Assembly (NCBI RefSeq): GCF_963678635.1
Contig: NC_087069.1
Coordinates: 39,519,076-39,583,075 of the forward strand
Direction of reading: 5' to 3'
DNA: 64,000 bases
DNA from: Symsagittifera roscoffensis
Taxonomy: Eukaryota; Xenacoelomorpha; Acoela; Convolutidae
Below are positions 21,034 to 30,720 of this stretch, in pieces (within the stretch, counting starts at the first letter, position 1; every line of letters starts with the position of its first letter). The notes under the pieces were generated by a model. The model was given only the letters and a program-made list of their open reading frames with translations. It had not been told where the DNA came from and searched no databases. The position numbers and the translations under genes were made by a program.

Positions 21034-22150
21034 AAGAATAAATAAAAAACCATCAAAAATTGCTAACCAACAATCACTCAGTCAGTCTTCACCGACATCA
21101 TCCCAAGATAACCCAACACCATCCTCCACACGAATTTCCTTTCAAGATAACCCATATACTTTGGAAGAACGACACGCTCGCTTATCTGAACCACTAGAAC
21201 CAGTTCAACGACAAGCACCTCTAAGCGAACCAACATATAACTTATACCCAACACTACCACAAGAATTAAGTAGAATACGAAATCCTAGTCAAAACCAAAC
21301 TACAGTCGAAATAAATAGACAAATTATACATCCTCGACGAAATAGAAATTTTCAAACTCCCCGAGTTCATTTTGATATACCCCAATCCCCATCACAAAGT
21401 ACTCCAGAAAACCCCATCGGTATATTACCAGAAACCCCTACGCTTCTTTCACAACGTAGCACCTCAAGCCTACCCTCAGATTACTTAGGTTCAACACCAA
21501 CATCTGAACAAATACGTGAAAATCCCTTTAACCCTACAAACCAAACATCACGACTACCATATTGGACAACAAATTCATTCACACAAGGTGAACCAAATTT
21601 AATCAATGATCCAATAGATATTTCTACGGATACAACAACATCCTCATCACTGCCAGAAACATTATCACTACCATCAACACCATCAATAAGCCAGATTTCA
21701 CCACCACCTTTTAACTTAAATTTCCCAAATAACCTCGACGCTAGATATCGAGAACAATCATCAACAAATATTCCTTTAAGACTAGACTGGAATACATTCA
21801 CAGCACCTCCACCATTATTTGGACAACACCCAGAAAGTAACCGACTCCACAACTGGGCACTAAATAGACTACAATATAGACAAGACATTCACGAAGACAT
21901 TCGTGATCATAACATCCAAATACTCCAACAAAATAGTCTACAATTAAAATTTGAAATCACGGTTAAATTAAACAACATTACTCAACATCCCTACCCATTA
22001 AACCCACCAAATATAACAGCTCAATCACTACCACCACCATTTATAACAACTGAAGTAATATACAAATACGACAGATATACCAAAAAGACAATTGGTTACA
22101 TCACATTTTATAACCCATATTCAGGATTATCATACACATGTATATTCTAA
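20999..22150 (+). CDS. ORF P: long Pro/Ser/Thr-rich frame with no AUG
   Basis: The frame is open for about 384 codons from the stop at 20996-20998 to TAA at 22148-22150 and contains no methionine codon. The same frame in copy 2 (37044-38219) also lacks AUG and is open throughout as far as I could follow it. The copies differ by one 24-nt in-frame indel near 21120. A frame kept open with a length change in multiples of three, while gag, pol and env are broken, looks translated. The N-terminal 240 residues are P/S/T/N/Q-rich; the last 110 are more ordered (FEITVKLNNITQHPYPL). Expression would need splicing to an upstream AUG exon, a +1 shift out of the 62-aa ORF, or a non-AUG start. Its 3' end overlaps the env AUG by 13 nt. 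Confidence 0.6.
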   Translation, partial: KNTIININFSTKRINKKPSKIANQQSLSQSSPTSSQDNPTPSSTRISFQDNPYTLEERHARLSEPLEPVQRQAPLSEPTYNLYPTLPQELSRIRNPSQNQTTVEINRQIIHPRRNRNFQTPRVHFDIPQSPSQSTPENPIGILPETPTLLSQRSTSSLPSDYLGSTPTSEQIRENPFNPTNQTSRLPYWTTNSFTQGEPNLINDPIDISTDTTTSSSLPETLSLPSTPSISQISPPPFNLNFPNNLDARYREQSSTNIPLRLDWNTFTAPPPLFGQHPESNRLHNWALNRLQYRQDIHEDIRDHNIQILQQNSLQLKFEITVKLNNITQHPYPLNPPNITAQSLPPPFITTEVIYKYDRYTKKTIGYITFYNPYSGLSYTCIF

Positions 22151-24205
22151 AAATATTAATTTTTCTCCAACTCTTTTTTCTAGTAACCTCCAATGAAAAC
22201 ATAAACCCTTCCCCCCGCACAGGACCCCAAGATTTATTAGTAACACATTACGATTGTGAAGAAAACGAACAAAAAACACTACACAAATATGCAATAAATC
22301 AAGTATCACAATGCGAAACAGAACCACAAGCTATAGAAACAACAAATGTAATAGCGACACTTTATTCAAAAGCCCGAGCAACAACAGTCACAGGATATAA
22401 ATTCACAGCAACATTTTCTGAAAAGAAAGTACATTGTTCACAAGTCTCAAATGGAAATAAAAACCGACTTGACAATACAATCAATACTTATACAATCAAT
22501 CCCATATGAACAAGTCCATCCATCACGAAAACAAAGTTCTAATTTTAGAAATATACACAATATAGAAAATAAATTGACACGTTTTCAAATATATCAAGAA
22601 ACAGAACTTGCATGTAAATACAGAAATCCACTTCACAGAACACAATACTCCGAGATATTAGTTGAATATGAAAAAGGATTCGACATGACCACTGGAAAAA
22701 TAAAAATCGACCCATACGCCACAATTCACCCTATAAACGAAGGAACATCATATATACCAGTTGACTTTCAAAAAAGTAAAGGTCAACCTGGTGGACATCT
22801 AAAACCCCATGACACTAGAAGCACACGTTTACAAGAACTATCACTAATGAATAGTACATATTTCGGTAACATCCACTATGATATTCACCTAGATATGAAA
22901 TTAGACTACACAATTAGCCGCATTTTTCAAGAAATGTCACTCTCTGAATTAGAAACACTTCACCAATTATGTGAATTAGAAAGAACACAAATCCTACAAT
23001 CACTTGCACTAGCAGTATTAAAAATACCTTACGCAGGATATTTACTATCAGGAAATAGATCAAATTTTTTAGACTACGAAGGAAACATTTTATGGTTTTA
23101 TACCTGTACCAAAAAAGTATCACCACTATATGTTTTTGAAGATAAAAGATGCTATAAAAGAATCCCTATCTTTTATAAGAATAAAGTACATTTCGTAGAC
23201 ACACTTTCAAGACGAACCTATTTCTGGGATACCGCAGTCCCATGTGGATCAGAAAATAGCCACAATGTAGTTCAACTGAACCCTGATGAAGATAAATATT
23301 ACCTTCTTACCCCATATCCCACATTAATGCAATCACTCAAAAAATTTTCACCTGAAAGCATTGCTCGAAACCCAAATATTGACCTACAGTCAATTGGAAT
23401 ATACTCAAAATCCGATATCCAACATCACATTAGAACACAACAATTCCAAGAATTATTAACACAAATGGACACTATACAAAGACAATCAATTGACCAAAAT
23501 TTACGCAAACTTGCCGAAACCGCAGGATTTGCAGATATTTATACACAAGATTATAGCGGATATTTTAAGGACATTAAAGACTATATATATCTAAACGGTG
23601 AAAAATACAGACCACAGGATATTTCACCTATAAATATTTTTAGCTTTGTTACACTAAAAAATGAAATTCTCGATTTTCTAGGATGGCCCTACTACATCTT
23701 AGAAAAATTGACTATTTTATACGCAAGGTTTAACTTTATAGGATTTCTTTTTTCACTCTTAAAAGGAATCTACAATACATGCGCTATACACACACAAGTA
23801 AATAGACAAGCAAGTGTAGCACGCATACTATTTGCAGGACTTTTTGGAATTTTTTCATCATCAATAAACAAAATTCTTTTGGACGCACAAATAAAAGAAT
23901 ACAACACAAAAATAGCAACAAGACAGAACACATACGACGAAGAACATAACAATGTAGACATAACGCCTACAGCACCACAGTTACCACCCCTACCACATAA
24001 CCATCCATTATCACTAGTCCCACGAAACTTTCGAAATTCAGCAATAACACATGATCCAAATTTTAGACCAACCATATCACAAAGTCCCATTCAACATATA
24101 ATGACACACCATCCACTAGATGAAAATACATATGAACAAATTATAGAACAACCCCATACCACCGCTTTTCAGTCTCAAAATAATAAATTTTTTAGCCCAC
24201 GATGA
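22138..24205 (+). pseudogene. env: env-like glycoprotein gene (internal deletion, copy 1)
   Basis: ATG at 22138 starts a clear signal peptide (MYILKILIFLQLFFLVTS) and an ectodomain with cysteines. About 560 nt present in copy 2 are missing after 22473 and replaced by a 17-nt filler, which shifts the frame; the original frame resumes in the open stretch 22451-24205. That part has FVDTLSRRTYFWDTAVPCG and YYLLTPYPTL, then hydrophobic segments (FIGFLFSLLKGIY and ILFAGLFGIFSS) and a roughly 110-residue proline-rich tail holding PTAP (23966-23977). The layout fits a class of large viral fusion glycoproteins; some phrases recall those of chuviruses and relatives, but this is an impression needing a search. 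Its stop overlaps the ORF8 start (ATGA). Confidence 0.75.
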
Positions 24206-26010
24206 GCCGACAACTTGGATCCCAAAACCGCTCAAATTCCCACCCAACCAAACTCAACACTCCAATTACAATAATTCCACTTTTTGCTTTCCCGCCACCC
24301 GATTTCCCAACCAATAATGTAACATCAGGCATGAATTCAGACACTAACTCACATATCTCAGTTTTATACTCCATTTCACAACTTAATAACCCAAATATTG
24401 AAACCCCTGATGAACCTGCAGACTCTGAACCATCTCCATCCAATAATTTTCAAACCAACTCCTTAGTTTTTTCAAAACCCCCTTTTCAACCAATCCCGTC
24501 AAATAACCCACTCCCATCCATTTCTACACCCTCTTATGCTTCACAAGTCACCCCAACCTACTCTTCATTTCATTCAGACCGATCATCCAATTCTCCAGAT
24601 ACTCTCCAAATCTCCCAGGAACTAGATAATTTTATCACCCTACAACAACAACCCTTCCACCTTGAAAACACCACTATAAATCAGATCTCATCCACAATAG
24701 AATCATCAAACCCACCTACCCCTACACCCTCTTCAGCTTATACCGCATCATTAGCACCATCATCCACATCCACCGAATCATCGAATAGCACTAATAGAGC
24801 TTATCGCACTTTCAAAAGAAAATTCCCGAACCACCAATTTCCAACAAAACCAGGAACAGCCCGTGAATATATTAATCATCCAAATCACACTAACACGAAA
24901 GATTTTTTAGCAATCACCCTACCTTCATTTCCACAATATACTTTGAACACTCCTAATAACACTAGTGACACACGTAGTTTTGTAGATGAACAAGTTTTAA
25001 TGCCTACACTTCATTGGACATCATATTATCATTTTACTAACCCCCTTTGCCTACCTTTATCTAATACTCACATCGATATAGAAAGAAATAAAGATATGCT
25101 ATATCGACTCACCACGCCACTAACACATAGACAATTTACTTATATAGGATATAAAAAGTCACTAAAAACACACACTGCACCCCGAGCTAACGAATACACG
25201 CTAGAATATTACGATCACAACATCATCCGAGCTAACCAAGACCAATTTTTAGATGATGACCGTTTCGCTAACCCACAAATCACAGAAAAATTTTTCATCA
25301 AAACACCATATGTTTTTACACTCAATATACTTGATCGCAAATTCGACCACATCATTTCTGAAGCACTAACCGACACACAAGCTTACAAAAGTTTTAAAGA
25401 AAAATTTCAATTATTTTCACTAACCTTTCATTTCCTTGCACCACACGAACGAGATTTGCACTGCTCACACGACATTAGGTTACGCACTAAACAAACCCAC
25501 ACATATACATATTATCGCTTCATACAAAATCACTTTGACCTACACACTCCATCAAGACAACCACACCACCGTTTTCAATTTATTAACTCTAAATACACTT
25601 CACGATTTTTTCTTAACTTCACATATTGCATCAGAGATACTAACCTTCACGGTATTCTTCGCAATTATGATCCCATAACCCAAATGTATATTTTTTGTCC
25701 CATCACAAAGACCTTCAACGCAGAAGAATCCAGACCCTTCCTTATCCCACATGAATTTGTTCAACCTATAGAAATCCCAATATTAGAATTCATCCACAAC
25801 ACTAAATATAATCACAAATTATATAATCTCATCCAAAACACACCTTATGATTTTGCAGTTGGCACTGAAGAACTAAAAACCATTAAAGCACTTCAATTGC
25901 TTTGGCAACTGCTTCAAACTAAAAACATCATTCGCATACTAGCAAAATTACTAACTAACTCCGACATAATCCACGACATCTTCCCCCACGGTTTTTTCCC
26001 CGACGACTAA
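24202..26010 (+). CDS. ORF8: 602-aa protein of unknown function
   Basis: ATG overlaps the env stop as ATGA. Residues 1-200 are S/T/P/N-rich and probably disordered. A basic point (RTFKRKFPNH) precedes an about 390-residue region with balanced composition, rich in H, Y, F and T (LHWTSYYHFTNPLCLPL, FLAPHERDLHCSHDIRL), that should fold. No signal peptide, membrane helix or known catalytic motif is visible. Copy 2 carries it at exactly 602 codons without stop or indel. It is the longest frame intact in both copies, although env directly upstream is broken in both. Position after env suggests a viral-type accessory or a second structural protein. I do not recognise it. Confidence 0.72.
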   Translation: MSRQLGSQNRSNSHPTKLNTPITIIPLFAFPPPDFPTNNVTSGMNSDTNSHISVLYSISQLNNPNIETPDEPADSEPSPSNNFQTNSLVFSKPPFQPIPSNNPLPSISTPSYASQVTPTYSSFHSDRSSNSPDTLQISQELDNFITLQQQPFHLENTTINQISSTIESSNPPTPTPSSAYTASLAPSSTSTESSNSTNRAYRTFKRKFPNHQFPTKPGTAREYINHPNHTNTKDFLAITLPSFPQYTLNTPNNTSDTRSFVDEQVLMPTLHWTSYYHFTNPLCLPLSNTHIDIERNKDMLYRLTTPLTHRQFTYIGYKKSLKTHTAPRANEYTLEYYDHNIIRANQDQFLDDDRFANPQITEKFFIKTPYVFTLNILDRKFDHIISEALTDTQAYKSFKEKFQLFSLTFHFLAPHERDLHCSHDIRLRTKQTHTYTYYRFIQNHFDLHTPSRQPHHRFQFINSKYTSRFFLNFTYCIRDTNLHGILRNYDPITQMYIFCPITKTFNAEESRPFLIPHEFVQPIEIPILEFIHNTKYNHKLYNLIQNTPYDFAVGTEELKTIKALQLLWQLLQTKNIIRILAKLLTNSDIIHDIFPHGFFPDD

Positions 26011-26880
26011 CAGGTAAATATAATTTCTATATATTCCTTACTAATAAATTCAATTTAAACACTAACCATTCTTTATCCATGTCTCATTTCGATTTTTAGT
26101 CTTCATCTCACGATCATCTGCAAAATACACAAAAGAAAAATAAAAAATAGAAAACTTCTTTAAATTGTTCAAAACTCTAATAATCTTTTGCACCAGCTAA
26201 ATTAAACAAATTTCATACAAATGTAGTAAATTAATTTATAAATTATTTCCCTAAAAGCAGTAATTCTAATAATGATGAAAATTTGTAACTTAATTTTTCC
26301 CCAAAAATAGCAGTAAAATTGAAATTCTATGTAGTAAATTGATAAGACGAAAATGCAGTACTAACCTTTTGATATTTCCATTCACTCGCACAAGAATTCT
26401 ATCCAAACTCGCACAGCTCGCCCACGAAGAATTGTTTAAATAATGAATTTTAGTTTCAAGCTTTCACACTCAACAACTCTAACACACGATAACAAGTTTC
26501 AATCTTTCCTTTAACCCGGTTGGAAAGGAATTATATACTAAACAAAACTAACCAATGCAGCTTACTAAACACCACAACACATAGAATAACAGCATGACTA
26601 AGAAAAGGAAACCAACGGTACCCAAACCGGATTAACCCAGTTTAAAACTGGATAATTTATTCTTTTGAAGACTATTATAAAGTCAAAGAAAGAAATAATA
26701 AAACACAAAAAAGTCGAAAGACAAACCCTATTCAAAAAAAATTTGATTTTTGAAAAAAGGACACAACCAACAAAACAAAAGAAAAACCACAATAAACCCA
26801 ACATAAAAAGTTATCACATAACAGGACCTCTCACAGAAACCGCACGAAATCATACTCCCACTCCTGGCCTAACCCACCAG

Positions 26881-26945
26881 AGAGGACGTCCTGAGCATGC
26901 TCTATAGCCGGCCTAACCCACCGCGCTACCTCCACGCTTTGTGAC
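26881..26945 (-). other. tRNA-like box A on the antisense strand
   Basis: The minus strand reads GTAGCGCGGTGGGTTAGGCC (26911-26930), close to a tRNA D-arm / box A. The phrase GTGGGTTAGGCC occurs again about 44 nt on. No convincing box B follows, and no complete cloverleaf can be drawn, so this is at best a tRNA-derived or SINE-like fragment. Copy 2 has it at about 31737-31756 on the + strand. Confidence 0.25.
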
Positions 26946-27073
26946 CACACTTCTATTTTTAATAAGAGGTACTCAAGGGTGAGTAACTCTTCAAAATAAC
27001 CGAACTAAAACAAAAAGCTTTTGTGAAAACAACTAACCAAAATCATAATTAAAACACCAAACTAATAAAAATT

Positions 27074-27412
27074 TTATAAAATGTAAATTACACCTTGCAG
27101 TATATAGATCAGCATACAACACCAAAGACGAACATCCAAAGACAAAATGACCCCACTACACTCGAAAAAGAATGGCCAACCACAATCAATATGCCGCCCA
27201 CAATCACAACTCAAAGGATTTAGAGTACGACTTGACTTCGCAGAAAAGGATTTCATTGAACTAGAACAATGACCACCTCGATGTTCAAGTATACGTACAG
27301 ATCCGAGTAACCAGGCATCCCCTCCACGCACAATCTCCACGCCATTCCCAGACAAGGACAACCCAAAAGAAGTTCTCAACATGGAACAGAAAAACCTGTC
27401 ATAGCCAACCAT
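27074..27412 (-). other. Antisense 112-codon ORF in the 3' region
   Basis: ATG-started frame opposite to the element, with SFGLSLSGNGVEIVRGGD and a cysteine-containing C-terminal half. In copy 2 the central part is open (31324-31632) but the start is shifted and the end differs, so the full frame is not conserved. Antisense genes in retroviral 3' regions are known in general, but the evidence here is weak. Confidence 0.25.
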
Positions 27413-27601
27413 TCTGAAATCAGATTTGAGTTTGTTGCGAAAACCCAGTCGTTGTCATGAGAAGACACAGCGATTGAACCTGGAACTTCTCTAACAAGAG
27501 AACCCAGAAGAAATATGATGTTCGCCAAATACCAACGTCCATCGTCCATCCTTTGAATTGCAGAAAGACTATTCTAAAAAACTCTGTAAAACCCGGATGG
27601 G

Positions 27602-28012
27602 TGGAACCTGATCTAAACTACATTTTATGATTGGATAAATTAGATATTTTACCACTGTAAAGTATTTAATATTAACCAATCATGATCCATCTAACTAACA
27701 ACCCACTTATTTGTAAGTGCTGAAATTACTTGTAATTTCAGCACCAGAGAGATTTGAATTTAACTTAGAACTTAGTTGCCTCTCCGAGAGAACTTCAGCA
27801 GCCGCAATAAACCAGTATACTCTAGATCTATTGAGCCTAGCAGAGACTAGTTAAACAACCTGAGACTAGAATAGTATAAGAGTAAGATTAGTATCGGTAT
27901 TAGACTAAGAAGTTGCACGAATCTATCCGGCCGAAAATAAGATAGCATGACGAGCAGACGGTGTACCCTATCCGAAATTACTCTATGAGTTAACCACATC
28001 GGTCCTAACTCA
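27602..28012 (+). repeat. 3' LTR of Gypsy copy 1
   Basis: 411 bp, TGGAACC...AACTCA. It differs from the 5' LTR at two positions that I can see. AATAAA lies at 27806-27811. It is followed by CATG (28013-28016), matching 9700-9703. Confidence 0.95.
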
Positions 28013-28016
28013 CATG

Positions 28017-30220
28017 ATTGTGCTCTTTTTACAGTCCGAGCGAGGAAGAGTATCGACATTCTTTAGACTCAACTAGCCATGCTATGCTTGTCGCGATCCA
28101 TATCCGCTATCGTTTCTCTGGTTTGACCATCGTTTTGCTGGAAAATCTGGGCAAGCTTCTGCGTAAATCTCTATCCAGTGAAATATCCCGTGAAATTGAT
28201 GAATATCGGTTGGTCGCAATCTTTCTTCAATGCGTTCTCGTTCCTTTTTATTACATATTCAAGCGAGTGTTTATCACGGACCAGTACTAAGACCGCTGAC
28301 GACCCTAGGTCTGAATGGAAACCATGATGTTGGAATGTCTATACCAGCTCTCAACAAAATGAAACTTTCAGGCCGATCCGTACTTGGGCGAACCCAATTT
28401 CCCAGTCGTTTCAGATAAGCAATTACCATGTTTTCTGGTCGTCCAAAGCGTCGTTTCAATTCGTTCATCGTTCATAACATCAACGTAGATTGAGGCCTTA
28501 TAAAAGTAGCTTACAATGAAGTTCTTTGCTTTGTCGATGACAGATTTTTGCAAGTATGCAACTCTTTCAGCATCTGAAAATGCTGGATTAACTTAAACTG
28601 CAGCTCTAAAGAAACTGACCCAGTCATGCCATAATGCCAAATTTAATCAATTTTTTTGGTAAGTTGAACGTTTGACTTCAGTTATTTTGTCGCTGCTATT
28701 TGTTGCTTTTCAATTGCACTGTCCAGTTGTTCTACTTTGTTTATAAGCTTCCAGATGTCCCGTAATGTCCGTATTAACCATACCTACCTGATTTTCCGTA
28801 TTAAAATCTTCAGAGTCATATTTTGTCAATGCTGGCTGTTGATGCCTTCCTTTTGCCAATCCGTTACCATTTTGTTCAAATTTTACTTCACAATCATTGC
28901 CCAAGCATGTGTTGCCTATCATGCCTAACTGTTGTACCTTACCAGATTCCAGTAGCAAGGCAGAAGGGACTAATACCACTTTTCTGGTTTTGCTGTTGAC
29001 AGTGTCGAAGTTTCCGCAGCAAACTTTGTCAGTAAAATGGTCTTGTTGTAGATGCTGATGCTGCCGTTGAGTGAGTGTTGCAGAGCTTTCGTTGACATAA
29101 CATGAAGTATGAATAGCTTCAGTTGATGTGGTAAACATATTTTCATTCATCATACCTATTTAAAGCATTTGCTGTTGCATGTCAATGTTGCATTTGTTTT
29201 TTTCTTTTTTATCTGATGAAGCCTAAGTTTATATCTTCCTGCATATTTACCGAAGGATTGCAATTTCTTATAAATCCCTAGATTGTACGTGGCGAATTCG
29301 CGCTCAGAGTCATGCTTACCTTCATATTCACCATATCAATAAAATATCTAGCGCTCAATTGCTGTTGCGCGCTCCTAGCACTCATTTGACTCTGGTTGAC
29401 AAAGCGATCTTGATATTGTTGTCTGCCTTTAAGCTAAGATAGAGCTGTACCAGGCGTACCCAAAACTAATTGCTTATATTTGTGTTTTTTCCAGAGTATG
29501 TCCAGTTGGTATTTCCATTGCGTTGTTTCCAATTCTTCGTGTCCTGTCATGGTGGTTGAACAGGTATTCTTCGTTGTGATTCTGATGAACTGTTCTAGTT
29601 TAAGTCAGTTGGTTTGCCAAATTTTGCTGTTGTAAAATGCTCAAGTGATGATAATGTGACTGAGTTCCCTGTTGATTTTGATGTTATTTTTCTAACATAT
29701 TTCTTTTACATTGCAGTTCAAAAACTCATTGTATTGATCGTCATGTAGCTTATGGCTGTCCCGAAAAGCGTTTGTGATGACTGCAGCAGATTCTTGTATT
29801 CTGTTTCCTTCATCTTTAGGTGATTGTTCAAGTTCGTGTCGTGAGTCCTGGCCTTTGCATATCTGATTTTGTTTGTTTCCGGATCGGTTTTATTTCGTTG
29901 GAGCTGACAGATTAAATTGACAGTACGGGTGGTGTTCGAGACGTACAGCTTGAGCCAGTGCGTAGACGTACCTTCCATTTCCATTCTAGCCGCCATTTCA
30001 TCCGCCTTGTTGCGGTTTGTTGCTACAGTTGCAGTTTTGTCGCAAATTGTCCATCTGCCTTTTTATTGATTCTTATTGGCGATTGTTGTTTCCTTGCTTC
30101 GATGTCGATGTCGTATTTTTCTTTCAAAAAGTAGAGAGTGATATCCCATTCTCCTCTTAATCTTTTGCACCGCAGTTCGAGTTGTTATTGTTTCTTGGTA
30201 GGCTTCTTGTTTGTCGTCAT
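28017..30220 (-). pseudogene. BEL/Pao gag remnant
   Basis: Minus strand. A start codon at 30218-30220 opens TTNKKPTKK, soon interrupted; 29718-29996 reads HWLKLYVSNTTRTVNLI. Further on (28710-29153) comes a glutamine-rich frame. The core lies at about 28600-28280 in alternating frames: AFSDAERVAYLQKSVID, YKASIYVDVMND, then LKRRFGRPENMVIAYLKRL and RPESFILLRAGIDIP. These match the BEL/Pao Gag domain, with its leucine/arginine RFGRP box. Stops and shifts throughout show it is dead. Subtracting Gypsy copy 1 joins this to the BEL/Pao pol at 3768-6260 in the right order and strand, so both are probably one element. Confidence 0.7.
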
Positions 30221-30310
30221 AATTATTTAATAATCTCAATTAAATTATTTGATTTTTGTGAATAAATTCAGTAAGACCACACGCAACAAAAAAAAAGGGT
30301 TTGAGCCACT

Positions 30311-30720
30311 TGAGTTATAACCGATGGTCTTAACTCATAGAGTAATTTCGGATAGGGTACACCGTCTGCTCGTCACGCTATCTTATTTTCGGCTGGATAG
30401 ATTCGTGCAACTTCTTAGTCTAATACCGATCCTAATCTTACTCTTATACTACCTAGTCTCAGGTTGTTTAACTAGTCTCTGCTAGGCTCAATAGATCTAG
30501 GGTATACTGGTTTATTGCGGCTGCTGAAGTTCTCTTGGAGAGGCAACTAATTTCTAAGTTAAATTCAAATCTCTCTGGTGCTGAAATTACAAGTAATTTC
30601 AGCACTTACAAATAAGTGGGTTGTTAGTTAGATGGATCATGATTGGTTAATATTAAATACTTTACAGTGGTAAAATATCTAATTTATCCAATCATAAAAT
30701 GTAGTTTAGATCAGGTTCCA
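30311..30720 (-). repeat. 3' LTR of Gypsy copy 2
   Basis: On the minus strand it begins TGGAACC at 30720 and ends at 30311. The LTR double hairpin is present (GCTGAAATTAC pairs at about 30580-30603). It differs from its partner at 48740-49149 at about ten sites, several of them near the 30325 end. Confidence 0.95.

Larger units (their letters stand above)
26011..27601 (+). other. Long 3' untranslated region of copy 1
   Basis: About 1.6 kb between ORF8 and the 3' LTR with no sense ORF starting at AUG. Repeated GTAGTAAATTAATTT / AAGCAGTAATTCT / ATAGCAGTAAAATTGAAATTCTATGTAGTAAATTG phrases occur at 26225-26345. A TTG-headed lysine-rich frame (26665-26907) is open in both copies but is not convincing. 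The region also holds antisense features listed separately. The purine-containing stretch before the LTR (27592-27601, CCCGGATGGG end) is the candidate polypurine primer and is identical in copy 2. Confidence 0.55.
9704..28012 (+). mobile_element. Giant Ty3/Gypsy-type LTR retroelement, copy 1 (18.3 kb)
   Basis: Full-length element bounded by two 411-bp LTRs and flanked by the 4-bp duplication CATG (9700-9703 and 28013-28016). RNase H precedes integrase, which places it in Ty3/Gypsy and not Copia. Internal order: leader ORF, basic ORF, gag-pol, two small membrane ORFs, ORF P without AUG, env, ORF8. The LTRs differ at two visible positions (near 9989 and 10048), so insertion is recent. It sits inside a BEL/Pao remnant (pol on the left, gag on the right, same strand). 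gag-pol and env are broken, so it cannot move without help from another copy. The extra 6 kb of ORFs after pol is well beyond a normal Gypsy env region. Confidence 0.95.

Noticed and set aside
21481-21888. Minus-strand 135-codon frame under ORF P
   Set aside because: The counterpart in copy 2 (37294-37482) is shorter, while ORF P is open in both, so this is a shadow frame.
26665-26907. 80-codon lysine-rich frame in the 3' region, open in both copies
   Set aside because: Begins only at TTG, lies in A-rich sequence that rarely makes stops in this frame, and crosses the tRNA-like antisense motif.
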